A stretch of 64,000 bases of DNA from SXTU01 sp964496695 (GCA_964496695.1 CAZCBE010000001.1:201265-265264), one strand, 5' to 3'. Counted from the first letter of the stretch, positions 21,742 to 29,646 are shown. Numbers and translations: made by a program. The notes: generated by a model from the sequence alone, not told the origin.

Positions 21742-21888
21742 TCAAGTCAGTTGCCCGCCCGCGTCTCCGCCGGTCGATCCATTGTTCATGGTATCCGAGA
21801 CATCACCAAGCTTGATCAAGGTAGGGGGCGACCACGTCAACTTGGTTTCGTTGGGCACCAAAACTTCGTTTGCAACTTCTGAGTTCAT
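21742..21888 (-). CDS. Candidate RiPP (lasso-like) precursor peptide
   Basis: 48 residues from ATG 21888, in an AT-rich patch. Residues 19-33 read WSPPTLIKLGDVSDT, close to the lasso leader consensus [YW]-x2-P-x-L-x3-G-x(5-6)-T bound by PqqD-like recognition elements. The remainder (residues 35-48) is Gly/Asn/Ser/Thr-rich, NNGSTGGDAGGQLT, with one acidic residue (Asp42) placed at position 8 of a core starting at Asn35, and it ends in Thr. It is 115 bases downstream of the asparagine-synthetase-like gene on the same strand. No other protein family fits. The leader-like motif and neighbours support a substrate role; the cleavage site and modification are inference. Confidence 0.5.
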   Translation of the reverse strand: MNSEVANEVLVPNETKLTWSPPTLIKLGDVSDTMNNGSTGGDAGGQLT

Positions 21889-22003
21889 AACTTAGTCAAC
21901 ACCGAACTAAATTTTTGAATCAGTGTCAATGTTTGTTTGTATTTGTCCCGCGTTCCCCGCGTTCCCAATGCAGGCTGACGTCAGTGCTCAAGCCCCCGCC
22001 TCA

Positions 22004-23911
22004 TCAGCCAAACCGGGCGATGAAATCTGCGAGTCTAAGTCCAAGGCACAGGACCGATTGATACCGCCGGTCCCACTGGCCAGGGGTGCGCTGGCCCAAC
22101 TGCTCCAAAACCTCCAACACCACGGGCCGGTTCACATAGTTCCAGACCGTGTGGTCGGCTCCATGCTTTTGCATAAAGGCCGTCATGGTTTCTTGAGCGG
22201 CCGCTAGGCTGCGCGCAAAGTCAGGCGCAAACCACCCCTTCGTGGTCCGTCGCAGCGCCCCAGCGGGCAGCACATCGCGCAGGGCATTACGGTAGAGGCC
22301 GCGAGGCAGGCCGTGCGGCACAAATTCCTCCAACGGCACGCGGTAGCACCATTCCCAAACCCGTCGGTCACTCCACGGCTGCGGGCTCTCCAGATCTGGT
22401 GCCAGGCGGGAAAGCAAGTCGCAGCGCATATGGAAGCGACCGGAATTGGCCAGTTCCATATGGTGGACGCGGTGGTCTTGGAAGGTGGCTGGATTTAGTC
22501 GTCTGTCAGGCATCCAGTCAGCCAGAGGCAGCCGCGCCGCAAACTCGGGAGCGATGGGCATCTGAGGAGGCCGGCTCTGTGCGTCTCCCCGCCACCAGTC
22601 GAAGCCCCGCCGCAGCCAGGCGGGAGCCAGCGGCCGGATGAGTCCGCTACGAAGTAGAGTAAGCATGCCCACGCTCCGCACGGCGCTCTGGGCGCGCAAC
22701 TGGCCTGCAAGGTCGGCCCAGCGACCCGCCCAGAACAACTGCTCCAGGAGTCCACGTCCGTCGTAGGAAGCAGCCATGTCCCCGTTCATGCCGCCCAGCA
22801 CGATCCGTGCGCCTCGTTGCCGGGCCAGCATCGCCAGTTCCAGCGCGCGATAGGAGAAGGGATCCCAATCGGGCTCATCCTGCGTCTCATACCAGCCATC
22901 ATCCAAGCGCAGCGCCGGGAACGCGTTTCCGTGTGCCCAGCAGGGATCAAGCAGTGGATATTTTGCCAGCGCCTCGCGAATGAATGGGCTTTCTTCCCGA
23001 TCCCACACCGCGTCTGAAGCTTCCTCCGCCAACACCCCAGAGACGCTGATCAAAGGCCGGCCGTGCTTGGCCAGCATGCCCGCTGCAAGCCCGGTCAATC
23101 CGGTTGAGTCCAGACCGCCGCTCAGCATGACGGCCACGGGATGCCGCGAGCGCAAAGCCGAACGCACTGCCTGCTCCAGCTTTTCACGCAAGGCTTCCGC
23201 GTATGCCGCATGGGAACCCAGATCGAGGAGTGGTTCCATGCGCAACTGCCAGTAGGTGTGCAGGCGCGGCGTGCCGCCCGGACGGACAGTCAACCAATGC
23301 GCACCCGGGAGGCGGTGAATGTCCGCATATAAGGTGCGGCCTGAAGGGCGGGGGATCACGGAAAGGTCACAGCCAAGCGCCAGCTCGTCAAGCTGGCAGG
23401 GCACTTCGGGCATCACAAGCAGCGAGCGAATCCTGCTGCCAAACGTGAAACGACGACGGTGGCAGTGATAGAACAAGTCCCGTCGCCCGAAAACATCCAC
23501 TGCGCAGAGCAGTTCCTGTCGCCGGGCGTCCCACAACGCAAAGGCGAACTCTCCATCGAGCCGATTGACGCATTCATTCCCCCACTTTGCGTGCGCCCGC
23601 AAGATCAGTTCTGGATCGGGCAGGCCGTGCTCGTCCGGCGCGATGCCCAATGCAGCCCATAACGACTCTCGATGATCCAACCGGCCGTCGAATGCAATTA
23701 CGCACTGGCCATCTGAACTGCGCCAGGGAGAGGTTTCTCCAGCGGATTCAGGGGTGATGCTGAGTAAAGCGTGGCCGACAGCCATCGGTCCGACGGCATA
23801 TACTCCCATGCCATCAGGTCCGCGATGCCGAAGGTGGGCAAGTTGAGCCTCCACCCACGAGCGGTCTGCCGGAGCCAAGTCAAGATTCAGGAAGCCGCAG
23901 AGTGCGCTCAT
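22004..23911 (-). CDS. Asparagine-synthetase-like amidotransferase (possible lasso-type cyclase)
   Basis: 635 residues from ATG 23911 (MSALCGFLNL). N-terminal class II glutamine amidotransferase-like domain (about 1-200) with RHRGPDGMGVY and FDGRLDH; the nucleophile Cys aligns at residue 5, not 2. The C-terminal ATP-pyrophosphatase domain has SGGLDSTG (about 265) and a GGMNGD segment. AsnB-type enzymes make asparagine; paralogues of similar size in RiPP clusters (lasso C proteins) adenylate an Asp/Glu side chain and close a macrolactam. It lies 50 bases downstream of the sulfotransferase gene in a minus-strand cluster with a kinase-like gene and a candidate precursor, which favours peptide or surface-sugar modification over asparagine supply. 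A role in exopolysaccharide modification is the main alternative. Confidence 0.85.
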   Translation of the reverse strand: MSALCGFLNLDLAPADRSWVEAQLAHLRHRGPDGMGVYAVGPMAVGHALLSITPESAGETSPWRSSDGQCVIAFDGRLDHRESLWAALGIAPDEHGLPDPELILRAHAKWGNECVNRLDGEFAFALWDARRQELLCAVDVFGRRDLFYHCHRRRFTFGSRIRSLLVMPEVPCQLDELALGCDLSVIPRPSGRTLYADIHRLPGAHWLTVRPGGTPRLHTYWQLRMEPLLDLGSHAAYAEALREKLEQAVRSALRSRHPVAVMLSGGLDSTGLTGLAAGMLAKHGRPLISVSGVLAEEASDAVWDREESPFIREALAKYPLLDPCWAHGNAFPALRLDDGWYETQDEPDWDPFSYRALELAMLARQRGARIVLGGMNGDMAASYDGRGLLEQLFWAGRWADLAGQLRAQSAVRSVGMLTLLRSGLIRPLAPAWLRRGFDWWRGDAQSRPPQMPIAPEFAARLPLADWMPDRRLNPATFQDHRVHHMELANSGRFHMRCDLLSRLAPDLESPQPWSDRRVWEWCYRVPLEEFVPHGLPRGLYRNALRDVLPAGALRRTTKGWFAPDFARSLAAAQETMTAFMQKHGADHTVWNYVNRPVVLEVLEQLGQRTPGQWDRRYQSVLCLGLRLADFIARFG

Positions 23912-23961
23912 GAAGCGAGGGCTAACCGGGGTAGCGAGGCGGTGACCGTTAGCTAGATTGG

Positions 23962-24798
23962 CTAGCCATCGGCTTGCAGATAACCGAACCGGCTCATGAC
24001 CTCGCCGTGTTGGGAGACGATGGCGGAACACTGGGCGGGCGACAAGGCAACTCGCCAGTCACCTGACTTTCCACGGCGGAAAAAAGGACGGTCACCCACA
24101 CTCTCGCGAAACCCTTGGCGCTGCTCTTGATCGCGGAGCACTTCAAACCGGGAGTGCTCCAGCGCGCGGGCCACGCGATTCGATTCGCTGGGAAAGCCCG
24201 CGAATTGGCAGGCCCTGGTGAATGTCTCCAAGGGTCGCGCCAGCATGTCCTCATATCGTAACACCTGCAAAGGCAAGCCAGGCTCATCCACCCACGAGCG
24301 CACATGCTCACTCCATGTGCCCAAGTGCTGGGGAAGCTGCGCAATCCACCATCGTGCCTGCATGCTCATGCAGGCCGCAGGGTCGTTCATCCACGCAATG
24401 GTGCCATCCAGGCTGCCCCCCCGGTGATGCTGAAGAGAAACCGCCACATCCAGAGGATTGCGGATGAAATAAAGAACAGCGCGGGTTGCTTGTGTGGAAA
24501 AATATTTGCCGCCACCTGCTGGACAGCGGAAAGCGTCATGCACTTTCAACACCTGATGGCCTTCAGTGGCAAGGGTCATTTGCACTTCGAGGCGAAGCTC
24601 GGCGATTTCCGTCTCAGTCAGCTCGCTCGTATCCCAGCCAATTCGAGCATCCAGCGAGGATCGGGCTGCGAAGTTTTCTGCCTCTAGCTGGTTGATGTCC
24701 ACCGGTTGGCTTTCGTCCGCCAGCAAATTGGCGAGAAATATCCGGAACCAAGTGTTGCCGGATTTGGGATAGCTCGCGAGCCACACAACGCCATTCAT
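23962..24798 (-). CDS. PAPS-dependent sulfotransferase (Sulfotransfer_1 type)
   Basis: 278 residues. 5'-phosphosulfate loop YPKSGNTW (10-17), catalytic His87 (KVHDAF), 3'-phosphate motif RNPLDVAVS (113-121) and the C-terminal RRGKSGDWR (about 239-247), all intact. It transfers sulfate from PAPS to a hydroxyl or amine. Its ATG overlaps the stop of the HPr-kinase-like gene by four bases (ATGA), so the two are translationally coupled, and the synthetase-like gene follows. The acceptor is unknown: the candidate peptide (several Ser/Thr residues) or a surface glycan. No PAPS-synthesis gene is in the window. Confidence 0.9.
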   Translation of the reverse strand: MNGVVWLASYPKSGNTWFRIFLANLLADESQPVDINQLEAENFAARSSLDARIGWDTSELTETEIAELRLEVQMTLATEGHQVLKVHDAFRCPAGGGKYFSTQATRAVLYFIRNPLDVAVSLQHHRGGSLDGTIAWMNDPAACMSMQARWWIAQLPQHLGTWSEHVRSWVDEPGLPLQVLRYEDMLARPLETFTRACQFAGFPSESNRVARALEHSRFEVLRDQEQRQGFRESVGDRPFFRRGKSGDWRVALSPAQCSAIVSQHGEVMSRFGYLQADG

Positions 24799-25727
24799 GT
24801 GTTCAAATCCGCCGTCACCAGTTCAGCGAGCCGGTTGAGCCGGAATGTGCCTGCGTCCTCGCGTGCCAAACGTTTGATTGGCACTGCACCAGCCAGTCGT
24901 CCGAGCTTCTGAAAGTGAGCTTGCTGCATGCCGAGGCCCGGCAGGAACCGGGCACGATAAGTATGGGTGAGCAGATAGCGCAACTTGTCTGTCAGGCTCA
25001 ATTCGGTCAGTTCGGCCCCCCGAACATCGTGACGGCGTTCCAGCATGTAAATCCGTGCCAGCGGCATCGCTTTGCCTTGGAAGGCATCGCCAAACGCCAG
25101 CCGGCGCTTGTCCAATTGGGGGCGGAAGCGGGGCAAGGAGTCCGGCTGATGCCCAAGGGCAGCCACGGAATCTGACCAGAGTTTGAAGTGTGGAGCACCG
25201 GCTGCAACCATCGGCTGCCCCTCCGAATTGAAGGTCACCGCCGCGATGTCATCCGCCAGAACGCCAAAGCCGAGCTGCCGGAAATACGCCGCCAGCGTTG
25301 ATTTTCCGTGCCCGGTATAACCGGCGAAAACGACGCCTCCCCACGGCGTGGCAACCGTGCTGCCACGCAGCGGCAGCATCCCACGCTGATGGAGCAGCGC
25401 GCCCATGGGCGAACACAGCAACAGAGCCTGCACGTCTTCCATCAAGGCATCCGCCGCCGGCTGCACGAGGATTTCGCGGCCGTCAACGGCAAGATAACGA
25501 GCCACGGTGTTGAGCCAGACCAGCAGCTTGCCGGAGGCGGCTTGGAACCGCACGCCGCGCGCCTGACAACTGGCCAGTTCCATCGGGACCTCTCCCGGCT
25601 GAAAAACGGCATCCACTGGGGCATCCGCCGGTGCGGAAGGGAGTTCAGGGAAGGAAACCCACGCCGCAATGGTCATGCCATATATCCGATGCCGGTGAGG
25701 CGGAAGATTGTTCAGCGGCTGGGCCAC
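24795..25727 (-). CDS. HPr-kinase-like (HprK-related) protein
   Basis: 310 residues if started at GTG 25727; ATG 25676 is an alternative, but the IYGMTIAAWVSFPELP segment typical of the family N-terminus would then be cut, and the frame is open to 25892. Walker A AGYTGHGKST (135-144), LLHQRGMLPLRGSTV before it and Asp159-Asp160 after it match the HprK C-terminal fold. The N-terminal half is the variable domain. Relatives in lasso and other RiPP clusters phosphorylate peptide Ser/Thr; others have unknown targets. It is first of the cluster (kinase, sulfotransferase, synthetase, peptide). There is no PTS gene nearby, so a catabolite-repression role is unlikely. Confidence 0.8.
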   Translation of the reverse strand: MAQPLNNLPPHRHRIYGMTIAAWVSFPELPSAPADAPVDAVFQPGEVPMELASCQARGVRFQAASGKLLVWLNTVARYLAVDGREILVQPAADALMEDVQALLLCSPMGALLHQRGMLPLRGSTVATPWGGVVFAGYTGHGKSTLAAYFRQLGFGVLADDIAAVTFNSEGQPMVAAGAPHFKLWSDSVAALGHQPDSLPRFRPQLDKRRLAFGDAFQGKAMPLARIYMLERRHDVRGAELTELSLTDKLRYLLTHTYRARFLPGLGMQQAHFQKLGRLAGAVPIKRLAREDAGTFRLNRLAELVTADLNT

Positions 25728-26203
25728 AGGCGGAATTAACTTACGCGGGCGCTTGGGAAGGGGACAGAAAAAAACTGGTGCCCCGCAACGTCCGTCGTCG
25801 AGATGATCCGGGCTGGAACAACCCAACAACAAGTCCACTGTTGGGCCGCTTCTGGCCATTGCATTCTTGCCGGGGAGCTTCGTCGCAATCACGTTGTCCC
25901 CGTGCCCTTTACCGCTCCCCGCCGCTTCACTTTCTCCGTCCGTTTGACCCGGACTTTCCGTTGCTCACAAGCCAACAGTGACATCCCGCTGGGAGAGGGA
26001 GAAACTTAGCCGCCCGCCTGCGTGAACGTGGCGTGCCCTTCCCAGCCTGCGCGGACGGCGTCGCCCCCTCTCCCAGCGGGAGAGGGGCGGGGTGAGGGTG
26101 AACGGCTACGAAGCGCAGAGATGCGCCATCCCGCCGTGCCCTTTGGATTCACTGCTCAAAACCTGATCTGCGCCCCATGGATGCGCCGTGCGCATTTCAG
26201 TCG
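25728..26203. other. Intergenic region with a family E-like repeat
   Basis: It holds upstream sequence of the minus-strand cluster and a CCCTCTCCC-AGC-GGGAGAGGG palindrome with a GGGGTGAGGG tail (about 26064-26098), plus a partial inverted copy near 25983-26000. I looked here for PqqD-like or protease genes of a lasso system and saw none. Confidence 0.55.
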
Positions 26204-26231
26204 TTGACGCTTCCGCTTCCCCTGCTACGTT
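26204..26231 (+). promoter_or_regulatory. Putative promoter of the aroF leader
   Basis: TTGACG (26204-26209), 16-base spacer, TACGTT (26226-26231). Transcription would start around 26238, just before the leader peptide ATG at 26241. Confidence 0.5.
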
Positions 26232-26240
26232 GCCCGTGAA

Positions 26241-26324
26241 ATGAACTATCGCGCCTGGCGATTTAGCGTGCCGAGCGGCTATTACTTTAGCCGCCCTGCC
26301 TGCTGGCTTGCCGGGTTGCGCTGA
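26241..26324 (+). CDS. Aromatic-rich attenuator leader peptide
   Basis: 27 codons plus stop. Seven of 27 residues are aromatic: Tyr3, Trp6, Phe8, Tyr14-Tyr15-Phe16 and Trp22, covering all three products of the shikimate pathway. Codons 14-16 lie in the loop of a hairpin (GCGGCT 26275-26280 with AGCCGC 26289-26294), and a strong terminator follows 20 bases after the stop. This is the classic layout of ribosome-mediated attenuation: stalling at scarce aromatic codons would let an antiterminator form and aroF be transcribed. The composition is far from chance and the location just before DAHP synthase makes the role convincing. Confidence 0.8.
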   Translation: MNYRAWRFSVPSGYYFSRPACWLAGLR

Positions 26325-26343
26325 TTCCAGACACTCAACCGAC

Positions 26344-26371
26344 AAACCGCAGGCCGTCGCCTGCGGTTTTT
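26344..26371 (+). terminator. Attenuator terminator hairpin
   Basis: Perfect 11-bp stem: 26344-26354 (AAACCGCAGGC) with 26359-26369 (GCCTGCGGTTT), loop CGTC, then a T run. GCCTGC at 26298-26303 can pair with GCAGGC at 26349-26354 as a competing antiterminator. It lies 40 bases before aroF. Confidence 0.85.
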
Positions 26372-26410
26372 GCATTTCAACCCGGCGCGGCCCGCATCAC
26401 CCATCAGCCC

Positions 26411-27427
26411 ATGATCATTGTCCTCCGCCCGAAAAGTTCGAAGAAGGAAGAGTCCGCCGTGCTCGCGGAAATCCGCCGGCTCGGCTACCGCCCGCATGTG
26501 ATGCGCGGCGTGGCGCGCACCGTCATCGGCGCCATCGGCGACGAACGCACGCACCACACGCTGGAGACGCTCACCGCGCTGCCGCAGGTGGAGAGCGTGA
26601 TGCCCATCCAGAAGCGCTTCAAGCTGGTCAGCCGGGAGGCGCATCCGACGAACTCCACCATCACCCTGCCCAACGGCTGCGTCATCGGCGGCCCGGAGCT
26701 GGTCGTGATGGCCGGCCCGTGCTCGGTGGAGAGCGAGAAGCAGTTGCTGGTGACCGCCGAGGCGGTGGCCAAGGCCGGCGCGAAGGTGCTGCGCGGCGGC
26801 GCGTTCAAGCCCCGCACCTCGCCCTACGAGTTCCAGGGCCTGGGCGAGAAGGGTCTAAAAATGCTGGCCAAGGCGCGCAAGGAGACCGGGCTGGCCATCA
26901 TCACCGAACTGCTCTCCGAGGACCACGCCACCATGGTGGCCGAGTATGCCGACGTGCTGCAGATCGGCACGCGCAACGCGCAGAACTTCCAGCTCCTGAT
27001 CGCCGCCGCCAAGACCGGCAAGCCCGTGCTGCTCAAGCGCGGTCTGGCGATGAAGATCGAGGAGTGGCTGCTGGCGGGGGAATACATCCTCTCGAACAAC
27101 AACCCCGGCCTGATGTTCTGCGAGCGCGGCATCCGCACCTTCGAGACCTACACGCGCAACACGCTGGACCTCTCGACCATCCCGATCATCAAGAAGGAGT
27201 CGCACAGCCCCATCGTGATTGACCCCAGCCAGGGCGCGGGCCGCGCGGACCTGGTGGTGGCCATGTGCAAGGGCGCGGTGGCGATGGGCGCGGACGCGCT
27301 GCTCATCGAGGTGCATCCGAACCCGGCGGAGGCCTGGAGCGACGGGGCGCAGCAGCTCACGCTGGAAGGCTTCGCGAAGCTGATGCAGGAACTCAAGCCC
27401 TTCGCTGCGGCGGCCGGGCGGGGGTGA
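26411..27427 (+). CDS. aroF: 3-deoxy-7-phosphoheptulonate (DAHP) synthase
   Basis: 338 residues. The N-terminal ~70 residues form a ferredoxin/ACT-like regulatory domain (MIIVLRPKSSKKEE...). The catalytic TIM barrel (about 75-330) has VMAGPCSVESEKQL, LRGGAFKPRTSPYEFQGLG, QIGTRNAQNF, LLKRG and PIVIDPSQGAGR, all typical of the type I-beta DAHP synthase family. It condenses phosphoenolpyruvate with erythrose 4-phosphate, the first step of aromatic amino acid synthesis. It stands alone, downstream of a leader peptide and attenuator. The N-terminal domain suggests additional allosteric control by an aromatic end product. Confidence 0.94.
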   Translation: MIIVLRPKSSKKEESAVLAEIRRLGYRPHVMRGVARTVIGAIGDERTHHTLETLTALPQVESVMPIQKRFKLVSREAHPTNSTITLPNGCVIGGPELVVMAGPCSVESEKQLLVTAEAVAKAGAKVLRGGAFKPRTSPYEFQGLGEKGLKMLAKARKETGLAIITELLSEDHATMVAEYADVLQIGTRNAQNFQLLIAAAKTGKPVLLKRGLAMKIEEWLLAGEYILSNNNPGLMFCERGIRTFETYTRNTLDLSTIPIIKKESHSPIVIDPSQGAGRADLVVAMCKGAVAMGADALLIEVHPNPAEAWSDGAQQLTLEGFAKLMQELKPFAAAAGRG

Positions 27428-27533
27428 GGAAGAACGGAGTGATGGAGTGGGATTTCCGAACGCTCAAAGCGTGGCGCAGCAACTATTCAGAAGCCATGGC
27501 TCCCAAACTCCATCGCTCCACTCTCACTCCCTG

Positions 27534-28004
27534 CTACTTGCTCACCAGCCGCATCTTGATGGGCGAGAGATCGAGCACGTAGCGTTTGCCGGGGGGTGCT
27601 GGAGGAACCCCGACGAGGTATTTCTGCTCGATCAGTTCGTCCGCATCCTTGGGCAGGCGCAGGTTGTCCTTGTGGAAGCGGCCCACGGCCACTTCGAGGT
27701 CGCGGGAGGACATGACCGGCCGCTTCTCGGGATCGGTCTCGGTGGAATCCTCAGCTTCACGTGCGGCCGTGGCGCTGACCGGGGTGAACCCGGTCCCGTC
27801 CGCCGCAGAGGGGGCGACCGGGGCGGGGAGCGGCTTGAACTCGATGGGCGGGACGCGGTTCACCACCTTGGCCGCCTCGGCGCGCTGGTGGGACCACCAC
27901 CACACGCCGGCAACCACCGCGATGACTCCCCAGGTGGCCGGGTGTTTCAGCGAGCGGAATGCATAACCAATCGCGACGAAGAGGGAGAAAAGAACCTTTT
28001 GCAT
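27534..28004 (-). CDS. Hypothetical anchored protein linked to prepilin genes
   Basis: 156 residues. One membrane helix near the N-terminus (ATWGVIAVVAGVWWW), a Pro/Ala-rich linker and a C-terminal segment LEVAVGRFHKDNLRLPKDAD ... ELIEQKYL-x-GVPPAPPGKRYVLD. That segment resembles the tail of small pseudopilin-type proteins of this phylum that handle Lys-Tyr-Leu/Pro-rich ends. It is third in a three-gene minus-strand operon (17 bases after the prepilin at 28022). Function unknown; likely an accessory part of the same export or assembly system. Confidence 0.7.
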   Translation of the reverse strand: MQKVLFSLFVAIGYAFRSLKHPATWGVIAVVAGVWWWSHQRAEAAKVVNRVPPIEFKPLPAPVAPSAADGTGFTPVSATAAREAEDSTETDPEKRPVMSSRDLEVAVGRFHKDNLRLPKDADELIEQKYLVGVPPAPPGKRYVLDLSPIKMRLVSK

Positions 28005-28021
28005 GCGGCAGGAGAATCAGA

Positions 28022-28828
28022 TCATTTGGGGTAGCTGGCCATTTCGCGAATGGCCAGCACGTCCGCGTTGGTCATGGCGACGTCATGGTCGGGCAGCCAG
28101 TCCACCTGATAGGTGCGGTAGCTGTCCTTGTCCCGGATGGCATAGGCGTCAATGTGGCCGTCGGCAAAGGCCACCGCCACCCGCCCACCGTGCGCGGAGG
28201 ACGGCAGGTGGAAGTAGCCGGTGGCCTGGTTGGTGTCCATCGGCACGCGCACCATGCTGGTGCAGATGGTGTTCGGGTTGAGTTCCAGGAAGGTGAACAT
28301 CTGCGCGGGCGGCACGACATCATGCACGCGGGTGAAGGCCATGTAGCCGGGCAGCGCCGAGCTTTGGCTGCCCGCCCCCATATATTGGTTCAGGCCGTAG
28401 CTGCGGGTGAGGGGCTTGCCCTGGATCAACTGGCGGGCCGAGGGACAGCGGTATATGCGGGGATTCGGCACCGCTCCGGCGAAAGCGGCCAGCTTGGGGT
28501 CCGTGAGGTAGTTGAAATTGGTGACGCTGTCGTAGGTATAATGGTAGTCGCCCGAAACCCAGGGCGCCGGGGGCGTGTTGGTGGCGGACTGGGGCCGGTA
28601 GTTGAGCACAAGCTGGTCGTCGTTGTCGGTGTAGTGCTTCTGCCAGGCCAGCATGACCTGCCGGAGATTGCTGATGCACTCAGTGCGGTGCGCGCGGGTT
28701 TTCGCGCTGTTGAGCCCGCGCACCATCAAGGAGCCGAGAATGGCGAGGATGGCGATGACGACGAGGAGCTCGGGCAGCGCGAAAGCGCGCCCGGTGCGAA
28801 CGTCCAGCGGGTGGCGGCGTCCGTTCAT
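28022..28828 (-). CDS. Prepilin-type protein with H-x9-DG motif
   Basis: 268 residues from ATG 28828, which overlaps the preceding stop (ATGA). The prepilin-like N-terminus is slightly degenerate: FALPELLVVIAILAILGSLM lacks the usual FTLIE but keeps the Glu. The C-terminal HGGRVAVAFADG is exactly H, nine residues, D-G, the processing-associated motif common in Verrucomicrobiota and Planctomycetes. The middle (NLRQVMLAWQKHYTDNDDQL, YRCPSA) is typical of this group. It is probably cleaved by a prepilin peptidase and built into a pseudopilus-like structure or displayed at the surface. Confidence 0.85.
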   Translation of the reverse strand: MNGRRHPLDVRTGRAFALPELLVVIAILAILGSLMVRGLNSAKTRAHRTECISNLRQVMLAWQKHYTDNDDQLVLNYRPQSATNTPPAPWVSGDYHYTYDSVTNFNYLTDPKLAAFAGAVPNPRIYRCPSARQLIQGKPLTRSYGLNQYMGAGSQSSALPGYMAFTRVHDVVPPAQMFTFLELNPNTICTSMVRVPMDTNQATGYFHLPSSAHGGRVAVAFADGHIDAYAIRDKDSYRTYQVDWLPDHDVAMTNADVLAIREMASYPK

Positions 28829-29646
28829 AGCCCGTGGGTCATGTGGTTGGCGAACCAGAGAAAGTCCGCGTTGTCCGCGGCGTGCAGGCCCGTGTGGTCC
28901 GCCAGCCACGGCACCGGCCAGATGCGGTCCATCTCCGGCGTGAGCATCTTCTGCGGCTCCACGCGGCCGTCGGCATAGCTCACCATGGCCACCTTGCCAT
29001 GCGGAAAGCCCGGGAGGGTGGCGAAATCCCCGCTGGCAATGGTGCCGTCCGCGGCGGCAGTCATGTCATTGATCCGCACCGCCGTGGTGCAGATGATGTA
29101 GGGGTTCATCTCGGCGAAGACCAGGCGCTCGGAGGGCTGGGTGACGTCGTTCATCCGCCGGTAGGTCTCGAAGCCGGCGGGAGCGGCGAATCCCCCGCCG
29201 GACTGCGGCCCCATGTAGGGATTCATGCTGTAGTGCCGCGTCATGGACACACCCTGGATGTTATGCTTCACCGCCCCGCACCGGTAGAGGCGCGGGTTGA
29301 GGTTCGCGTAGGCAAACGCAGAGTAGCCCGGATTGGTGAGGAACAGCTCGTTCGTGACGGTGTCGTAGAACTGGTGCGTGCCGCCGGAGGCCCACGGGAT
29401 GTTCGTCGTCACCGGGGTGGCGCTGGTCAGCGGATTGGAATTGGGCACCAGCCGGTCGTCGTTGTCGCCGGCATACTTGTGCCACACCTCCAGGAGCTGC
29501 CGCTGGTTGTTCAGGCAGGTGACACGATGCGCCCGCGCCTTCGCCTGTGCGAGGCCGCCCACGGTGAGCGACGCCAGTATGCCGATGATGCCGATGACCA
29601 CCAGCAATTCGATCAAAGTGAAGGCTCGGATTAAGCGCGGCTGCAT
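28825..29646 (-). CDS. Prepilin-type protein with H-x9-DG motif
   Basis: 273 residues from ATG 29646; a TTG at 29664 is less likely. The N-terminus RAFTLIELLVVIGIIGILAS is a canonical type IV prepilin signal, followed by NNQRQLLEVWHKYAGDNDDR. The C-terminal HGKVAMVSYADG is the H-x9-DG motif. It is a paralogue of the next gene (28022-28828), with which it is translationally coupled, and is first in the three-gene operon. No peptidase or ATPase of a secretion system is in the window. Confidence 0.88.
   Translation of the reverse strand: MQPRLIRAFTLIELLVVIGIIGILASLTVGGLAQAKARAHRVTCLNNQRQLLEVWHKYAGDNDDRLVPNSNPLTSATPVTTNIPWASGGTHQFYDTVTNELFLTNPGYSAFAYANLNPRLYRCGAVKHNIQGVSMTRHYSMNPYMGPQSGGGFAAPAGFETYRRMNDVTQPSERLVFAEMNPYIICTTAVRINDMTAAADGTIASGDFATLPGFPHGKVAMVSYADGRVEPQKMLTPEMDRIWPVPWLADHTGLHAADNADFLWFANHMTHGL

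Noticed and set aside
21455..26203. PqqD-like recognition protein and lasso B2 protease
   Set aside because: I read the gaps on both strands; no ORF with the expected length or Cys-His-Asp motifs was found, so none is annotated.
27440..27530. Terminator between aroF and the convergent operon
   Set aside because: Partly symmetric GGAGTGATGGAGTGG-like words exist but pair poorly and lack a T run; too weak to annotate.
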